DNA from: Sideroxydans sp.
Lineage (GTDB): Bacteria; Pseudomonadota; Gammaproteobacteria; Burkholderiales; Gallionellaceae
Length of the DNA stretch: 64,000 nucleotides
NCBI GenBank assembly: GCA_028687425.1
Contig: JAQUAD010000002.1
Location: forward strand, 41,219 to 105,218
Reading direction: 5' to 3'
The notes under the pieces were generated by a model that ran no database searches, was not told where the DNA came from, and saw only the letters and a list, made by a program, of their open reading frames with translations. This document shows, in pieces, positions 41,446 to 49,844 of the stretch (position 1 is the first letter of the stretch; every line of letters starts with the position of its first letter). The position numbers and the translations under genes were made by a program.

Positions 41446-41811
41446 TTATTCAGCCAGCTTCTCCTGGATGAACGAGACCAGTTGCAGCGGGCTGAAAGGC
41501 TTGATGAAGTAGGCATCGGCACCTCGTTTCATGCCATCGTCATAGTCTGCGACCTGACCTCTCGCAGTCACCATGATCACTTTTATCTGTTCCAGCTCAG
41601 GATCGGACTTGATCATGTCCAGTACCTTCAGGCCGTCCATTTCGCCGGGCATCATCACGTCCAGCACCACAAGGTCGGGTTTGTGCTGTCGCACGATATT
41701 GAAACCGGTCGTCCCATCTTCTGCTTCAAGCACTTCGAAGCCGTTGCCTATCGTGATCTTGATCAGACGGCGAATATCGGCATGATCATCGACTAGCAGT
41801 ATCTTCTTCAC
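41446..41811 (-). CDS. Single-domain response regulator (CheY-like)
   Basis: 121 residues, a lone REC domain: LLVDDHADIRRL (acidic pair), VVLDVMMPGEMDG (phospho-acceptor Asp), MVTARG (Thr) and YFIKPFSP (Lys). With no output domain it probably passes phosphoryl groups or acts on a partner protein. Its ATG overlaps the stop of the preceding HTH-REC gene by 4 bases. Confidence 0.93.
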   Translation of the reverse strand: MKKILLVDDHADIRRLIKITIGNGFEVLEAEDGTTGFNIVRQHKPDLVVLDVMMPGEMDGLKVLDMIKSDPELEQIKVIMVTARGQVADYDDGMKRGADAYFIKPFSPLQLVSFIQEKLAE

Positions 41812-42461
41812 GCGACCTCCTCAAGGGGACGGGATTGTTTGCTGCGGGCCAGTTCTTCTGCGATCTGACGCAGCCTGTCGAATGGAATCGGTTTCGGCAG
41901 GATGGATATCCCGTCTGGAATGCCGCCGCCGTTGTAAATATCGCTTGGGTTCAAGCCGCTCACGATGACGATCTTCATGCCCGACAGCTCGGGCATGCTG
42001 CAAATCGCATTCAGCATGCGAAATCCATCCATGCCCGGCATTCTGAGGTCGGTGATAAGCAGGTCGGGTTTGTCGCTGCCGATTCGCACGAGCCCCTCGT
42101 AGCCATCGTCTGCCGTACGCAGTTGATGAGGCAACTCCCACTGTCGCAGATTGATCTCATACAGGCGCCTGAGATTGGGCTCGTCTTCAACCACCAGGAT
42201 ATTCAGTGGCGCCTGCGGGCGATTGGCGGACGCGGCAACAGCAGGCGTACTGAGGGTGTTGCTTCGAGCTTGCGTGCCCGGGGAGGCCAGCAGTCGTTCG
42301 ACTGAATCGCGCGAGATGCGTCGATGGCCGCCTTCCGTTTTCCATGCTTCAAGCAAGCCGCTCTCTACCCACAGTTGGGCTGTTCGTACCGAGATTGACA
42401 GCAAATTGGCCGCTTCTCTGGTCGTGCAGAATGTCTTCGGGATTTTCTGATTGAGTTCCAT
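41808..42461 (-). CDS. MerR-type HTH plus receiver domain regulator
   Basis: 217 residues with the unusual order DNA-binding domain first, receiver second. Residues 8-62 are a MerR/excisionase-type winged helix (CTTREAANLLSISVRTAQLWVESGLLEAWKTEGGHRR). After a Ser/Ala/Pro linker, residues 85-205 form a REC domain (ILVVEDEPNLRRLY, LLITDLRMPGMDGF, IVSGLN, ILPKPIPFD). It is a response regulator that would bind DNA when phosphorylated. First gene of the cluster; its upstream region carries an A+T-rich inverted repeat that may be its own operator. Confidence 0.9.
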   Translation of the reverse strand: MELNQKIPKTFCTTREAANLLSISVRTAQLWVESGLLEAWKTEGGHRRISRDSVERLLASPGTQARSNTLSTPAVAASANRPQAPLNILVVEDEPNLRRLYEINLRQWELPHQLRTADDGYEGLVRIGSDKPDLLITDLRMPGMDGFRMLNAICSMPELSGMKIVIVSGLNPSDIYNGGGIPDGISILPKPIPFDRLRQIAEELARSKQSRPLEEVA

Positions 42462-42755
42462 TTCTTGTCTTGCATGCAGTTGGGCTGTCCGCGCACTGTG
42501 ATATGAGCTGCCATATCGGCATGGGTAACCTGAATTGTTTCATAATATATCAATTATTTTCATAATTCAATATTTATTGATACAATATGAAAAAAATGAA
42601 TAGCGATGTCCGGTGGCTTGTTTGCCTTTAATGCGAGGAGCAACATGTCGCATCCAAAGCAATAGACATTGCAAGCATAGGCGATGAACGGTGGAGAGTT
42701 ATGAGGTTAAGGCGGGGATGGAGTGGGCTGCATATGACGAAAATCGGGAGTGGGA
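42462..42755. promoter_or_regulatory. A+T-rich divergent promoter region with inverted repeat
   Basis: Between the minus-strand HTH-REC operon and the plus-strand HD-GYP operon. The A+T-rich core (42541-42600) contains the arms TATCAAT (42548-42554) and ATTGATA (42576-42582), perfect inverted copies with centres 28 bases apart. TTGATAC then CAATATG may hold promoter elements. No gene seen. Confidence 0.45.
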
Positions 42756-43982
42756 ATGTTTGATCACGTCGTAGATATTTTCTCTGCCGGGCATACCGCG
42801 CTGGCTGCTTTCATACTTATCCTGATCCTCGAAATAAAATATTACGTCGATCTCGGTGATGTATTCAGAAGGCGGGCTCGTGCAGCGATGCTGAGTCTGC
42901 TGGGCGTGTTTTTCATCTTCACTTCCCGCTCGCATCTTGGCATGGAGGGGGCGTCCATAGATATGGAAGGGGTTGCGATCGCGCTGGCCGCACTGTTCGG
43001 CGGTCCCGCTTTGGCTGTGTTGGTCACGGTTATCGAGATCTTGGCCCGGATCATCTGGGGAGGGAGCACCATGATGGCCGGCATCGTGGGCTTGCTGCTC
43101 GATTTTTCGTTGATGATGGTGCTACTCAGGGTCATCAAAGAGGATAGAGCCCGGGTCACTTTACTGCAGCTGGTTTATGCAGGCTTGACGGTCGGTATCG
43201 GGGAGGTGACCGCGCTGCTGGCGGTGGTGCCCAAGGAACAGGGATCAAGCCTGTTCGTTCATGTCGGTCTGGAGCTGTTCCTCATCCAGTTGCTGGGCAC
43301 GCTGCTTTTCGGCTGGCTATTGAAGATGCATACCGACCGCTTTCTTGGGCGGGAGCATGGACGGGCACGGATCAGGAATCTGAATGAGGCTATGAAACGT
43401 GGCCTGACCGCACTTTCGACCGCGATGGTACACCATGATCTTTCGACCGCCGGCCACGAACAGCGCGTGGCGGATCTTTCGGTACGGGTTGGCATGCTGC
43501 TGGGGCTGAGTGCAACACAGCTGGAGGGATTGCAGCTCGCGGCGATGGTGCATGACGTCGGACAGATACGCGTGCCCAGGGACATCCTGACCCGTCCGCG
43601 ACAGTTGACCGCGGAAGAGTTCGATTTGGTCAAGCTGCATGTCGAAGCTGGCTACCACATTTTGAAAGATATTCCCTTCCCATGGCCCATCGCGAATATC
43701 GTCAGACAACATCACGAGCACATGGACGGTACGGGTTACCCGAATGGCTTGCATGGAGCGCAGCTGCTGCTGGAATCCAGGATCCTGCATGCATGCGATG
43801 CGCTGGAGGCGATGCTGTCGCATCGCCCTTTCCGGCGGGCGTATAGCATAGAGCGGGCACTGGGTGAGCTGGAGGCACACAAGTCGAGTTGGTATGACGC
43901 TGCAGTGGTGGATGCGATCCTGAAGTTGTTCATGGAGCTGGACTATGCGTTCCCTAACGTCAAACTGGAGATGCCGCTGTGA
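42756..43982 (+). CDS. Membrane HD-GYP protein with 5TM-type sensor
   Basis: 408 residues. Five to six transmembrane helices fill residues 5-200; VAIALAALFGGPALAVLVTVIEILARIIWGGST resembles the 5TM-5TMR_LYT sensor of LytS-type receptors. The HD-GYP domain (about 215-395) has AGHEQRVADL, MVHDVGQIRVP and QHHEHMDGTGYP. The usual HDxGK Lys is Gln here (HDVGQ), so activity could be altered. GGGAG five bases before ATG 42756 decides the start over GTG 42750. The stop overlaps the next start (GTGA). Confidence 0.85.
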   Translation: MFDHVVDIFSAGHTALAAFILILILEIKYYVDLGDVFRRRARAAMLSLLGVFFIFTSRSHLGMEGASIDMEGVAIALAALFGGPALAVLVTVIEILARIIWGGSTMMAGIVGLLLDFSLMMVLLRVIKEDRARVTLLQLVYAGLTVGIGEVTALLAVVPKEQGSSLFVHVGLELFLIQLLGTLLFGWLLKMHTDRFLGREHGRARIRNLNEAMKRGLTALSTAMVHHDLSTAGHEQRVADLSVRVGMLLGLSATQLEGLQLAAMVHDVGQIRVPRDILTRPRQLTAEEFDLVKLHVEAGYHILKDIPFPWPIANIVRQHHEHMDGTGYPNGLHGAQLLLESRILHACDALEAMLSHRPFRRAYSIERALGELEAHKSSWYDAAVVDAILKLFMELDYAFPNVKLEMPL

Positions 43983-46327
43983 ATCCTAAATCCGAGATGG
44001 CGCTGGAAAAACGCGTACACCACATCATGAGCGGAAAATTGCTCATGATGAATTTGAAAGCGACGCTTGCAGAAGTGGCTGCGCGCATGGAAGCCGGGCC
44101 GATGAGTTCGCTGCTGATCGAAGAAGAAGGCAAACCCGTCGGCATCATCACGGAACGCGACATCATGCGTGCATTGGGGTTGGGGCTGGCGACGGAGACC
44201 AGGGCGGAAGAATTGATGTCCCGCGGCCTGATCGGTGTCAGCTCAAACGAGACGGTCCACGCCGCCTACCATCGCATGGTGCTCAACGCCATCCGGCATC
44301 TGCTGGTGGTCGATGATGACGGTGCGGCAGTCGGTATCCTGAGCGAAACGGATTTTCGAAAATCCCATGGAGTAGATGCATTTGTAGCGGCGCTTGATGT
44401 CGGGCATGCGATGAGCCAATCCTATATCGGTGTGACTGCGGACGATGGATTGCAGGAGACGGCGCGCAAGATGCAGGATCACAAGGCGAGTTGTGCGCTG
44501 GTGCTGGAGGACCGGAAGCCGGTAGGCATACTGACCGAGCGGGACATGGTCAGGTTGTTCCAGGCGCAATCGGGCGCGCTGCGGATGCGGGAGGCGATGA
44601 AGGCCCCGGTCGTTACGGTCACCAGACGGCAGTTGCTGTCGGATGTCGCACAGCAGATGCAGCAGAAGCGGATACGCCGTTTTGCAGTCGTGGATGAAGA
44701 CGGTCGGCTGGAGGGCATCATCAACGAGCATGATGTGGTGCGCCATCTCGAGGACGAGTATGTGCAGATGCTGCAAAAGATCGTCACCGAACAGGCGCAA
44801 GCACTGAATCAGGACAAGTTCCGCGCCGTGGTGAATACCGTGCCGGACAAGATCATGCTCAAGGATATCAACAGTGTCTATGTTTCATGCAATCTGAGTT
44901 ATGCAGCCGATTTGGGTATCGCTCCGGATGAGATCGTGGGAAAGAATGACTTCGACTTCTTTCCCCCCGAGCTGGCGACACGATACCAGGCGGACGACAG
45001 GCGTGTGATGGGCGAGGGCATGCCGGAAGTGTTGGAGGAGCCTTATGTCAAGGATGGCGTGACCAGTTGGGTAAGAACCACCAAGGCGCCGATGCGTAAC
45101 GATGAGGGGGAGGTGATCGGTGTCGTGGTTGTATTCCATGACATCACTGCAGAGCGCGAATCCCTCAACCTGTTGCACCGGCGCACCTGGGTGCTCGAAG
45201 TATTGAGCGCTTGCGACAAAGCGATCATCAGCTCACGTAGTGAAGAGGAATTGTGGCGTGAGGCTTGCGTCGCCGCCACCTCCGGTGGCAGCTATACATT
45301 GGCATGCGTCGCCTGGCGAGGGGTGGAGAACGATCGGGAATTGACCCTGCTGGCCTTCGCGGGCACGGCGCAGGCGGCATTAAGAGGATGGGAACATTCC
45401 TGCGGCGAGGATGAGATCGCGCTGAATCCGTTCTGCAGGGCAGTCCGGCAGGGTGTGCCGCAAGTGGTGCAGGATATGCATATCGATGCAGAACCTTGGT
45501 CGGCGACTTTCAGGGAGCATGGACTGAGCGCCTGTCTGGCGCTGCCGATCACGATCGAAGGCAGGGTGGAAGGGGAAATGATCCTGTTCGGGGACATCGC
45601 GAACTCCTTCGAGCCGGATGTGGTCAGGATGTTTGTTGAACTGGTGGGAAGCATTGGTCACGGAGTCAGTGCACTCAGGCAGAAGCTGGCCTATCTGGGC
45701 TCTTTGGAGCAGCAGCGGCGGCAGGCTGTGAAGCTCGAGCAGTCTTTGGAAGGCGCATTGGCCGCCATCGCATCCACGCTTGAACAGCGGGATCCCTATA
45801 CCGCGGGCCATCAGAAACATGTGGCAGAGTTGGCGCTGCTCATCGGCAAGGAGATGAAGCTGGGCGACGATGCATTGAAGGCGATCTATCTCGCCGGCAT
45901 CGTGCACGACATCGGCAAGATACAGATCCCTTCGGAGATACTCACCAAACCCGGCCGGTTGATCCCGGCTGAATTCGCGCTGGTGAAGAGCCATCCCGAG
46001 GTCGGTTACAACATCCTCAAGAACATCGCGTTCCCCTGGCCGATTGCCGACATCGTGCGCCAGCATCATGAGTATCTCGATGGCTCGGGCTATCCGCTGG
46101 GTTTGCGCGGCAAGGACATCCTGCTCGAGTCGCGCATCCTGACGGTTGCCGACATCGTCGAATCCATGTCGGCGGACCGTCCCTATCGACCCGCACTGGG
46201 TCTTGCCAAGGCGATGCTGGAGATCGGGCGCTTGAGCGTGGGCAAGCTGGATACCGGGGTGGTCGATGCCTGCGTCGCGGTGATCAAGCGTGGGGATTAC
46301 ACTCCGTCGGAGATGCACCTGCCTTAG
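43979..46327 (+). CDS. CBS-CBS-PAS-GAF-HD-GYP protein
   Basis: 782 residues. Four CBS motifs (two pairs) in about 1-265, recognisable by repeats such as GKPVGIITERDIMRAL, GAAVGILSETDFRK and RKPVGILTERDMVRLF; a PAS domain at about 275-400 (NTVPDKIMLKDINSVYVSCN); a GAF-like domain at about 410-570; and HD-GYP at about 595-775 with AGHQKHVAEL, IVHDIGKIQIP and QHHEYLDGSGYP, all ligands present. CBS pairs bind adenine nucleotides, so energy state may control c-di-GMP hydrolysis (inference). GTG start overlapping the upstream HD-GYP gene. Confidence 0.9.
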   Translation: MNPKSEMALEKRVHHIMSGKLLMMNLKATLAEVAARMEAGPMSSLLIEEEGKPVGIITERDIMRALGLGLATETRAEELMSRGLIGVSSNETVHAAYHRMVLNAIRHLLVVDDDGAAVGILSETDFRKSHGVDAFVAALDVGHAMSQSYIGVTADDGLQETARKMQDHKASCALVLEDRKPVGILTERDMVRLFQAQSGALRMREAMKAPVVTVTRRQLLSDVAQQMQQKRIRRFAVVDEDGRLEGIINEHDVVRHLEDEYVQMLQKIVTEQAQALNQDKFRAVVNTVPDKIMLKDINSVYVSCNLSYAADLGIAPDEIVGKNDFDFFPPELATRYQADDRRVMGEGMPEVLEEPYVKDGVTSWVRTTKAPMRNDEGEVIGVVVVFHDITAERESLNLLHRRTWVLEVLSACDKAIISSRSEEELWREACVAATSGGSYTLACVAWRGVENDRELTLLAFAGTAQAALRGWEHSCGEDEIALNPFCRAVRQGVPQVVQDMHIDAEPWSATFREHGLSACLALPITIEGRVEGEMILFGDIANSFEPDVVRMFVELVGSIGHGVSALRQKLAYLGSLEQQRRQAVKLEQSLEGALAAIASTLEQRDPYTAGHQKHVAELALLIGKEMKLGDDALKAIYLAGIVHDIGKIQIPSEILTKPGRLIPAEFALVKSHPEVGYNILKNIAFPWPIADIVRQHHEYLDGSGYPLGLRGKDILLESRILTVADIVESMSADRPYRPALGLAKAMLEIGRLSVGKLDTGVVDACVAVIKRGDYTPSEMHLP

Positions 46328-46360
46328 GAATAATTTTCTGTGGACTGCTTGATCGTCGCT

Positions 46361-46909
46361 TCAGCCCTTGCGAACTGGCGGTTCCAGATCTCCGCTATGC
46401 AGTTTGAATTCGCCGCGCTTGCGGTCGGCGAAGTAGTTCTCCAGCGCATATTTCACCGGACGGAAGGCGAGTTGCTCCCAGGGAATATCCTCTTCCCTGA
46501 ATAGCTTTACTTCCAGACTTTCCACGCCCGGCGAGAAGTCGAGGTCGAGCAGGGTCGCGCGGAACAGCATCTGTACCTGGTTGATGTAGGGCAGGTTGTA
46601 GAGGCCGAAAAGCTCATGGATCTCCACGCGTGCGTTGGCCTCTTCCAGGGTCTCGCGCGCGGCGCCCTGTGCGGTGGTCTCGCCGTTCTCCATGAATCCG
46701 GCAGGCAGGGTCCACAATCCGTGGCGGGGTTCGATGGCGCGCAGGCAGAGCAGAATCCTGCCGTCTTCCCATTCCGGGATGGCGCCGACGATGATCTTGG
46801 GGTTCTGGTAGTGGATGGTGTCGCACGATGTGCAGACATAGCGCTGGCGGTGGTCGTCCTGCGGTGTACGCAGTTCGACAGGGGCGCCGCAGTCTGCACA
46901 GTATTTCAA
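46361..46909 (-). CDS. Nudix hydrolase with zinc ribbon
   Basis: 182 residues. The N-terminus is a Cys-x2-Cys ... Cys-x2-Cys ribbon (MKYCADCGAPVELRTP, RYVCTSCDTIHYQNP) as in NADH pyrophosphatase NudC. The Nudix box is GFMENGETTAQGAARETLEEANA (metal-binding Glu pair in RETLEEA). It probably hydrolyses a nucleoside diphosphate derivative; the exact substrate is not clear. It ends one base before bamD, so the two may be one transcript. Confidence 0.9.
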   Translation of the reverse strand: MKYCADCGAPVELRTPQDDHRQRYVCTSCDTIHYQNPKIIVGAIPEWEDGRILLCLRAIEPRHGLWTLPAGFMENGETTAQGAARETLEEANARVEIHELFGLYNLPYINQVQMLFRATLLDLDFSPGVESLEVKLFREEDIPWEQLAFRPVKYALENYFADRKRGEFKLHSGDLEPPVRKG

Positions 46910-46910
46910 T

Positions 46911-47717
46911 TTACAGCTCCCAGAACTTCCACCACGGCGTCTCGCGTTCCTTGAAGAAGGTTTGCGAGGGCTTGATGCCGTCCTTGGCGATGTTGCTGTC
47001 GAGTACGCGTTGCGTATCGCGGCTCAGGTCGTCCAGGCCGAGGCGGGCATAACCTTGCACCATGATCTGCAAGGCATCGCGCGTCTGCGGGGTGAGCGGG
47101 TAATCGACCAGCACGCCCTGGGCGCGGTTGACGGCGGCGACATAGGCGCCGCGGCGCAGGTAGTAACTGGCGATGGCGATTTCATGCTTGGCCAGCGTGA
47201 CCAGCAGGTATTGCATGCGCTGGCGCGCATCTTCGGCATAGCGGCTTTGCGGGTATTGCGTGACCAGCTGCTTGAACGCCTCGAACGATGAACGCAGGGC
47301 GACCGGGTCGCGCTCGGCAGGGTCCTGCATGAACAGGGTGCTGAAGTAGCTGTTCAGGTTCTCGTCGAAGTTGATGAGGCCCTTCAGGTACAGCACGTAA
47401 TCCAGCACATCGCTCTTGGGGAACTGTTTGACGAAACGATCCAGCGTGGAGAGGGCAGGGGCGGGTTCGCCTTTCTTGTACCAGGCGTAGGCGATGTCCA
47501 GCTGCGCCTGCTGCGCATAGCGGCCATAGGGATAACGTGACTGCAGGCGTTCCAGTGTCTTGACGGCCGGCTCATAGTTCTCATCCTGCATCTCGGCCTT
47601 GGCCTTGGCATACAGTTCGTCCGCGGTGGCTTTGGTGTCTTTTTCGTAGTCCGGCTCGGGAAGCGAGCTGCAAGCAGCTAACGTGAGCAGGAGGAAAACG
47701 GCTAAACTATGACGCAT
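46911..47717 (-). CDS. bamD: Outer membrane assembly lipoprotein BamD
   Basis: 268 residues, the expected BamD length. Signal peptide with lipobox (LAACSS), then five TPR-like repeats: ADELYAKAKAEMQDENYEPAVKTLERLQSRYPYGRYAQQAQLD, AWYKKGEPAPALSTLDRFVKQFPKSD, QYPQSRYAEDARQRMQYLLVTLAKHEIAIASYYLRRGAYVAAVNRAQGVL. It is the essential lipoprotein of the BAM complex that inserts outer-membrane proteins. It is divergent from rluD, an order also found in E. coli, and the two start codons overlap. No strong ribosome site is visible upstream. Confidence 0.95.
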   Translation of the reverse strand: MRHSLAVFLLLTLAACSSLPEPDYEKDTKATADELYAKAKAEMQDENYEPAVKTLERLQSRYPYGRYAQQAQLDIAYAWYKKGEPAPALSTLDRFVKQFPKSDVLDYVLYLKGLINFDENLNSYFSTLFMQDPAERDPVALRSSFEAFKQLVTQYPQSRYAEDARQRMQYLLVTLAKHEIAIASYYLRRGAYVAAVNRAQGVLVDYPLTPQTRDALQIMVQGYARLGLDDLSRDTQRVLDSNIAKDGIKPSQTFFKERETPWWKFWEL

Positions 47718-48711
47718 GATAGAACCCGATGAAGAATTGCCTGATTATAGCAAAGACGACGATAGCGCCGACCTGCTTGAGTTCAAAGTGCCGACCGACC
47801 TCGGCGGCCTGCGTCTGGACCAGATCCTGGTCAAATTGCTCCCTGAATATTCGCGTAGCCGCCTGCAAGACTGGATAGGGCAGGGGCTGGTCACGGTCAA
47901 CGGCCAGACCGCCACGGCCAAACAGAAAGTGTGGGGCAACGAGAAGCTGACCGTTTCGCCCCAGATGCATCCTGCCGATATGGAGGCCGAGCCGGAAGAC
48001 ATCCCGCTGGACATCGTGTACGAGGACGACGCGATCATCGTCATCAACAAGCCGGTGGGGCTGGTGGTACATCCCGGCAGCGGCAACTGGCAGGGCACCT
48101 TGCTGAACGCCTTGCTGTTCCATGATCCGGCGCTGCGGGAAGTGCCGCGCGCGGGCATCGTGCACCGCCTGGACAAGGACACCAGCGGCCTGATGGTGGT
48201 GGCAAAAACGCTGGTGGCGCAGACCGCGCTGGTGCGACAGATGCAGGCGCGCAGTGTGAAGCGCGAGTATCTGGCACTGGTGTGGGGCGAGGTGGACCGC
48301 GATTACACGGTGAACGTGCCCATCGGCCGCCATCCCACGCAGCGCGTGAAGATGGCGGTGACCGAGAGCGGCAAGGAAGCCATCACCCATGTGCACATCG
48401 AGGAACGCTTCCCCAGTTGCACGCTGGTGCGCTGCAAGCTGGAGACAGGACGTACCCATCAGATCCGTGTGCATATGTCCTACATCGATCACCCGCTGGT
48501 GGGCGATACGCTTTACATCAAGGGCGTGCAAAAGTGCGTGCCGGCCTTGCGCGAAATCCTGCTCCACTTCCCGCGTCAGGCCCTGCATGCCTGGAAACTG
48601 GCGCTGGACCATCCAGTGACCGGCAAGCGCATGGAATTCGACACGCCGCTGCCGGACGATATGGATGAATTGCTGGAAGCCATAGAAGAAGCGAGCGATG
48701 AGGTCGTGTGA
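47716..48711 (+). CDS. rluD: 23S rRNA pseudouridine synthase RluD
   Basis: 331 residues. An S4 domain (about 25-90: LRLDQILVKLLPEYSRSRLQDWIGQGLVTVNG) precedes the catalytic domain with GIVHRLDKDTSGLMVVAKT, catalytic Asp in HRLD, and RTHQIRVHMSYIDHPLVGD. It makes pseudouridines at 1911, 1915 and 1917 of 23S rRNA. The ATG shares two bases with the divergent bamD start; a later start is unlikely because the S4 domain begins soon after. The rluD-pgeF order is shared with E. coli. Confidence 0.94.
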   Translation: MIEPDEELPDYSKDDDSADLLEFKVPTDLGGLRLDQILVKLLPEYSRSRLQDWIGQGLVTVNGQTATAKQKVWGNEKLTVSPQMHPADMEAEPEDIPLDIVYEDDAIIVINKPVGLVVHPGSGNWQGTLLNALLFHDPALREVPRAGIVHRLDKDTSGLMVVAKTLVAQTALVRQMQARSVKREYLALVWGEVDRDYTVNVPIGRHPTQRVKMAVTESGKEAITHVHIEERFPSCTLVRCKLETGRTHQIRVHMSYIDHPLVGDTLYIKGVQKCVPALREILLHFPRQALHAWKLALDHPVTGKRMEFDTPLPDDMDELLEAIEEASDEVV

Positions 48712-49435
48712 TCCCTATATCGCGCCGGACTGGCCCGCGCCGGCCAACGTCAAGGCCATGCAGACCACCCGTGTCGGCGGTGTAAGCCGCGCGCCTTACG
48801 ATTCGATGAACCTCGGTCTGCATGTGGGCGACGATCCGCTGCGGGTGAACCACAATCGCCAGTCGCTGTCCGCATTGCTGCCTACCGAACCGGTATGGCT
48901 GGAACAGGTGCATGGCACCGAGGTGGCGAATGCCGATGCGGCAGGCTGCCGCGTGGTGGCCGATGCCTGTATCGCGCGGTATCGCGGCTCGGTATGTGTG
49001 GTGATGACGGCGGATTGCCTGCCGGTGTTGTTGTGCGACGAGGACGGTACGGTGGTCGGTGCAGTCCATGCCGGGTGGCGCGGTCTGTGCGACGGGGTGC
49101 TCGAAGCGACGGTGCGGGCGATGGGCGTCGCCCCGCACAAGCTGATGGCCTGGCTGGGGCCTGCCATCAGCCAGCAGCATTTCGAAGTCGGCGCGGAAGT
49201 GCGCGAGGCTTTCATTGCACGGGATGCATCAGCCTCGGATGCCTTCCTCGCACAGGCAGGATCGGACAAGTATCGTGCCGACCTCTACCTGCTGGCACGG
49301 CAGCGCTTGAATGCGCTGGGTATCACCCGCATCCACGGCGGCGGGCGTTGCACATACAGCGAACCGGATTGTTTCTATTCCTACCGGCGCGACGGTGCGA
49401 CCGGGCGCATGGGCACTTTCATCTGGCTCGCTTGA
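48698..49435 (+). CDS. pgeF: Peptidoglycan editing factor PgeF (YfiH)
   Basis: 245 residues. Multicopper-oxidase-like laccase domain of the YfiH family: the conserved His and Cys residues are in WLEQVHGTEV, MTADCLPVLLCDE and GAVHAGWRGLCDGVLEA. PgeF removes L-Ser from mis-incorporated UDP-MurNAc-L-Ser during peptidoglycan synthesis, and purine-nucleoside hydrolysis has been reported for the family. Its start lies inside the 3' end of rluD (14-base overlap), as in many Proteobacteria. Confidence 0.92.
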   Translation: MRSCDPYIAPDWPAPANVKAMQTTRVGGVSRAPYDSMNLGLHVGDDPLRVNHNRQSLSALLPTEPVWLEQVHGTEVANADAAGCRVVADACIARYRGSVCVVMTADCLPVLLCDEDGTVVGAVHAGWRGLCDGVLEATVRAMGVAPHKLMAWLGPAISQQHFEVGAEVREAFIARDASASDAFLAQAGSDKYRADLYLLARQRLNALGITRIHGGGRCTYSEPDCFYSYRRDGATGRMGTFIWLA

Positions 49436-49442
49436 GTCGGGC

Positions 49443-49811
49443 TTACTGTTTACCTTCGCGCACTTCCAGCAAGAACTCCGATGCGTCGTTCACGGTAGAG
49501 AGCAGTTCCAGATCCTGGGTGGAATTCGGGTCGATGAACACGCGTGTCCAGCCGCCGGCCTTTTCCACCACACGGCCGCCATCGCCGCGGAATGCAGCGC
49601 GCACTTCGATTAGCACGCGCTTGTCGGTGAGGTTCTTCAGCTCTCCCCATACGCGCAGGGTGCCGGTGGTGGTGCGTCCCGATTGCACGTTGTTCACTTC
49701 GACGATGTCTTCCAGATGATCTTCGTCGACCATGATGATGGTGGCGTCGGGCAATGACTGACAGGCGGCCATGAAGCTCAGCAGCAGGATGGAAAGTATC
49801 TTGTTCAGCAT
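49443..49811 (-). CDS. ycfL: YcfL-family lipoprotein (DUF1425)
   Basis: 122 residues with a lipobox (FMAACQS) and the DUF1425 domain: TTTGTLRVWGELKNLTDKRVLIEVRAAF and NDASEFLLEVREGKQ. In E. coli the ycfL gene stands beside lpoB; here lpoB is two genes upstream on the same strand, with a COG3014 lipoprotein between. The group is likely one operon that serves peptidoglycan synthesis at the outer membrane, although YcfL's own role is not known. Confidence 0.85.
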   Translation of the reverse strand: MLNKILSILLLSFMAACQSLPDATIIMVDEDHLEDIVEVNNVQSGRTTTGTLRVWGELKNLTDKRVLIEVRAAFRGDGGRVVEKAGGWTRVFIDPNSTQDLELLSTVNDASEFLLEVREGKQ

Positions 49812-49844
49812 GATGTTCTCCTTTGGGTACTAAGAGTTGTCCGG

